In this document: piece after piece, positions 8,145-9,873 of the stretch | Layout: every line of letters begins with the position of its first letter | How positions within the stretch are numbered: position 1 is the stretch's first letter | Assembly (NCBI GenBank): GCA_964572855.1 | Contig: CAZNGF010000078.1 | Coordinates: forward strand, 1-9,873 | Length of the DNA: 9,873 bases | Reading direction: 5' to 3' | Origin: CAZNGF01 sp964572855 | GTDB lineage: Bacteria > Bipolaricaulota > Bipolaricaulia > RBG-16-55-9 > JAJCYT01 | Program-made: the position numbers and the translations under genes | Notes under the pieces: model-generated | Database searches by the model: none | The model's input: only the letters and a program-made list of their open reading frames with translations | What the model was told of the DNA's origin: nothing

Positions 8145-8188
8145 AGTAAAAACAGCGTGGCCCTGTACTAGGGCCGAGGGGAGGCGCG

Positions 8189-8419
8189 TTGCAGGACGTC
8201 CTCGAGCTGGTCCTGGCCTTCGTCGGCGGCGTCATCCTCTACGGCACCGGCGAGCTCGTGCTGTTCCTGCTCACGTTCGGCAGGCGCAAGCCGAGCTTGC
8301 GCGCGCTTTCCAAACGGCGCAACGCCCTCGTCGAGGAGCTGTTTACCGAAGCCGGCTTCTGGGTGGGCGCCGCGTTCTACGCCGGTTTGGCGCTGTGGTT
8401 GATCGGCTGGCTCAACTGA
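8189..8419 (+). CDS. Small membrane protein with two predicted helices, function unknown
   Basis: A 76-residue protein with two hydrophobic stretches (about 6-30 and 56-75) joined by a basic, positively charged loop (GRRKPSLRALSKRRNALVEE, 31-50). The positive-inside rule would put the loop in the cytoplasm and both termini outside the membrane. The start is a TTG at 8189 with GAGGGGAGG (8176-8184) four bases upstream; no ATG or GTG in this frame precedes the first helix. I do not recognise the family. The gene lies in the same direction as xseB but 179 bp away across two palindromic repeats, so it is likely a separate unit. Codon usage matches its neighbours. Coding status is well supported by the Shine-Dalgarno site and by the amphipathic and hydrophobic layout, but not by homology. 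Confidence 0.7.
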   Translation: MQDVLELVLAFVGGVILYGTGELVLFLLTFGRRKPSLRALSKRRNALVEELFTEAGFWVGAAFYAGLALWLIGWLN

Positions 8420-8444
8420 GCTTGCCTCGCTGCCTTGGGCCGGC

Positions 8445-8473
8445 GTGTCGCCCCGCCACGGACGAGCTATACT
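8445..8473 (+). promoter_or_regulatory. Possible promoter for the S8 peptidase gene
   Basis: -10 TATACT (8468-8473), identical to the HU -10, with a weak -35 GTGTCG (8445-8450) at 17 bp. The predicted transcription start falls near 8480, so the leader would be only about 10 nt, starting at or inside the Shine-Dalgarno AGGGGG (8480-8485). Confidence 0.4.
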
Positions 8474-8489
8474 GAGGGTAGGGGGAACC

Positions 8490-9873
8490 ATGCGTTATCG
8501 ACCGAGCAAACTCGCGCTGGCCGTCCTGCCTCTTCTGCTCACGTTCTCGCTTCCCACCGGCGCCCAGCCGGACGTCCGGGTGAGCCCGGAGCTGGAGCAG
8601 CAGCTCGCGCAAGCGGGCGTGGCCAAGGTCATCATCCTGCTCGAAAAGCCGTTCCCGACGCTCGGCGCCGAGGCCCAGCGCGCCGCGCTGCGGCCCGTGA
8701 AGGACCAGGTGATCTCGCAGCTCGGCACGGACTTCCAGCTCGTCTACCGCTACGAGTCCCTGCCGGCCCTCGCCGGCGTCCTGAGCGCCGCGGGGTTGGA
8801 CGCATTGCGCAACAACCCCAACGTGCGCGCGGTCTCGCCTTCGGGGCGGGCGCGTCCGGTGCAGACAGAACCGGGGTTGACGCTGAAACCCGAACTGTTT
8901 GAAACCGTTCCGTTCATCAACGCAGACGATGTCCACGGTCAGGGGTTCACCGGCCAGGGTGTGAACGTGGCCGTGCTCGACACCGGCATTGACACGGACC
9001 ACCCCGACCTGAGCGACGACTTGGTCGCGCAGAGCTGCTTCTTGTCAAATCTGGGCGGTACATGCCCCTCGCCCAACCCGGCCGAGGACGGAACCGGGCA
9101 CGGCACTCACGTCAGCGGCATCATCACCTCAGGAGGCGTGGCCGTTCCCTTGGGGACGGCCCCCGACGCCGGGGTCATCGCGGTCAAGGTGTTCGACGAC
9201 AACGAGAACGGCGATTTCGCCGACATCATCGCGGGGCTCGACTGGCTCAACAACAACCACGGGAGCTTGAGCACGGACGTGGTCAACCTGAGCCTGGGTG
9301 GAGAATTGGAAAGCCAACGGTTTTCCTCGACGTGCGACAGCTTCAATGCAACGGCCATTTCCTTCAAGAACTCCGTGGACAACCTACGCGACAAGGGAAT
9401 GGCAGTCTTCGCGGCTTCCGGCAACGATGCTGACACGAACGGCATCTTGTTCCCGGCCTGCTTGTCCAACGTGGCTGCCGTCGGGGCGGTCTACGATCAG
9501 GATTACAGCGGTGACTTCCCGAGCGGGATTAACTGGGGCGTCTGCTCGGACCCTTCGACCGCAGCGGATCAGGTCGCGTGTTTTAGCAACAGCAACAGCC
9601 TGATCGACCTCTGGGGGCCGGGGGCATTCGTGCTGACCGCCAACAACGACGGCTCCCAGATTGAGTTCAACGGCACCTCGGCCGCCACGCCGCACCTCTC
9701 CGGCGTGGCCGCGCTCTTGCTCGACCGGGACGGCACGCTCACGCCCTCCGAGGTCGAAAACGCGCTTAGTTCGACCGGCGTGTCGGTCACCGACACGCGC
9801 AACGGCGTGACCCGGCCGCGCGTGGACGCGCTGGCCGCGTTCAACGCGCTGGGCGGGAGTGACCCGAGCTCGG
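8490..9873 (+). CDS. Secreted subtilisin-family (S8) serine protease, 3' end beyond window
   Basis: The frame is open from the ATG at 8490 to the window edge (461 codons, no stop). Residues 1-26 are a Sec-type signal peptide: basic MRYRPSK, a leucine-rich core, and probable cleavage near TGAQ. Residues 27-135 resemble an inhibitor-I9 propeptide, with VAKVIILLEKP early and AAGLDALRNNPNVRAVSP at its end. The catalytic domain carries the full Asp-His-Ser triad: D164 in AVLDTGID, H204 in GHGTHVSG and S397 in NGTSAATPH, with oxyanion N312 in AASGND. Six cysteines in the catalytic domain (for example in QSC, GGTC, STC and FPAC) suggest disulfides, fitting an exported enzyme. The usual GTSMATPH reads GTSAATPH. 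AGGGGG at 8480-8485 supports this start. A C-terminal extension probably lies outside the window (a GGSDPSS linker begins near the end). Confidence 0.95.
   Translation, partial: MRYRPSKLALAVLPLLLTFSLPTGAQPDVRVSPELEQQLAQAGVAKVIILLEKPFPTLGAEAQRAALRPVKDQVISQLGTDFQLVYRYESLPALAGVLSAAGLDALRNNPNVRAVSPSGRARPVQTEPGLTLKPELFETVPFINADDVHGQGFTGQGVNVAVLDTGIDTDHPDLSDDLVAQSCFLSNLGGTCPSPNPAEDGTGHGTHVSGIITSGGVAVPLGTAPDAGVIAVKVFDDNENGDFADIIAGLDWLNNNHGSLSTDVVNLSLGGELESQRFSSTCDSFNATAISFKNSVDNLRDKGMAVFAASGNDADTNGILFPACLSNVAAVGAVYDQDYSGDFPSGINWGVCSDPSTAADQVACFSNSNSLIDLWGPGAFVLTANNDGSQIEFNGTSAATPHLSGVAALLLDRDGTLTPSEVENALSSTGVSVTDTRNGVTRPRVDALAAFNALGGSDPSS

Overview
The window is GC-rich, tightly packed chromosomal DNA with strong G/C preference at third codon positions, sigma70-type promoters and purine-rich Shine-Dalgarno sites. 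UvrA, exonuclease VII (XseA/XseB), an HU-type protein, a cold-shock protein and secreted S8 peptidase genes indicate a bacterium. Short intergenic palindromes with TGTAGG/CCTACA ends resemble REP-type repeats. The phylum cannot be fixed from sequence alone. A high-GC diderm such as a deltaproteobacterial, myxococcal or acidobacterial lineage would fit, but this is only an impression.

Layout. 2-658 (+) is a YrrT-like SAM-dependent methyltransferase. It is followed by a double palindrome and uvrA (739-3660, +). The convergent gap 3661-3935 holds weak hairpins and the strong terminator of a minus-strand cold-shock gene (3936-4139). The 361-bp divergent gap 4140-4500 contains a good promoter for each neighbour, and it gives the cold-shock gene a leader of about 150 nt. 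An HU-like gene (4501-4779, +) ends in a textbook terminator. The next gap, 4780-5134, carries a 30-bp perfect palindrome and, on the minus strand, a 36-codon ORF that looks like the surviving 5' end of a YheT-type alpha/beta-hydrolase gene. It also carries a promoter for pyk.

pyk (5135-6526), xseA (6527-7786) and xseB (7779-8009) form an operon with zero spacing and then an 8-bp overlap. They are followed by two more palindromic repeat units, a small two-helix membrane protein with a TTG start (8189-8419), and a secreted subtilisin-family (S8) protease. The protease starts at 8490 and runs off the window end.

Functionally this is mostly housekeeping: DNA repair (UvrA, ExoVII), nucleoid and RNA chaperones (HU, Csp) and glycolysis (pyruvate kinase). 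I did not find a convincing new defence or mobile system. The most unusual items are the YheT-like gene remnant beside a palindromic repeat, the repeat family itself, and the long structured leader of the cold-shock gene.
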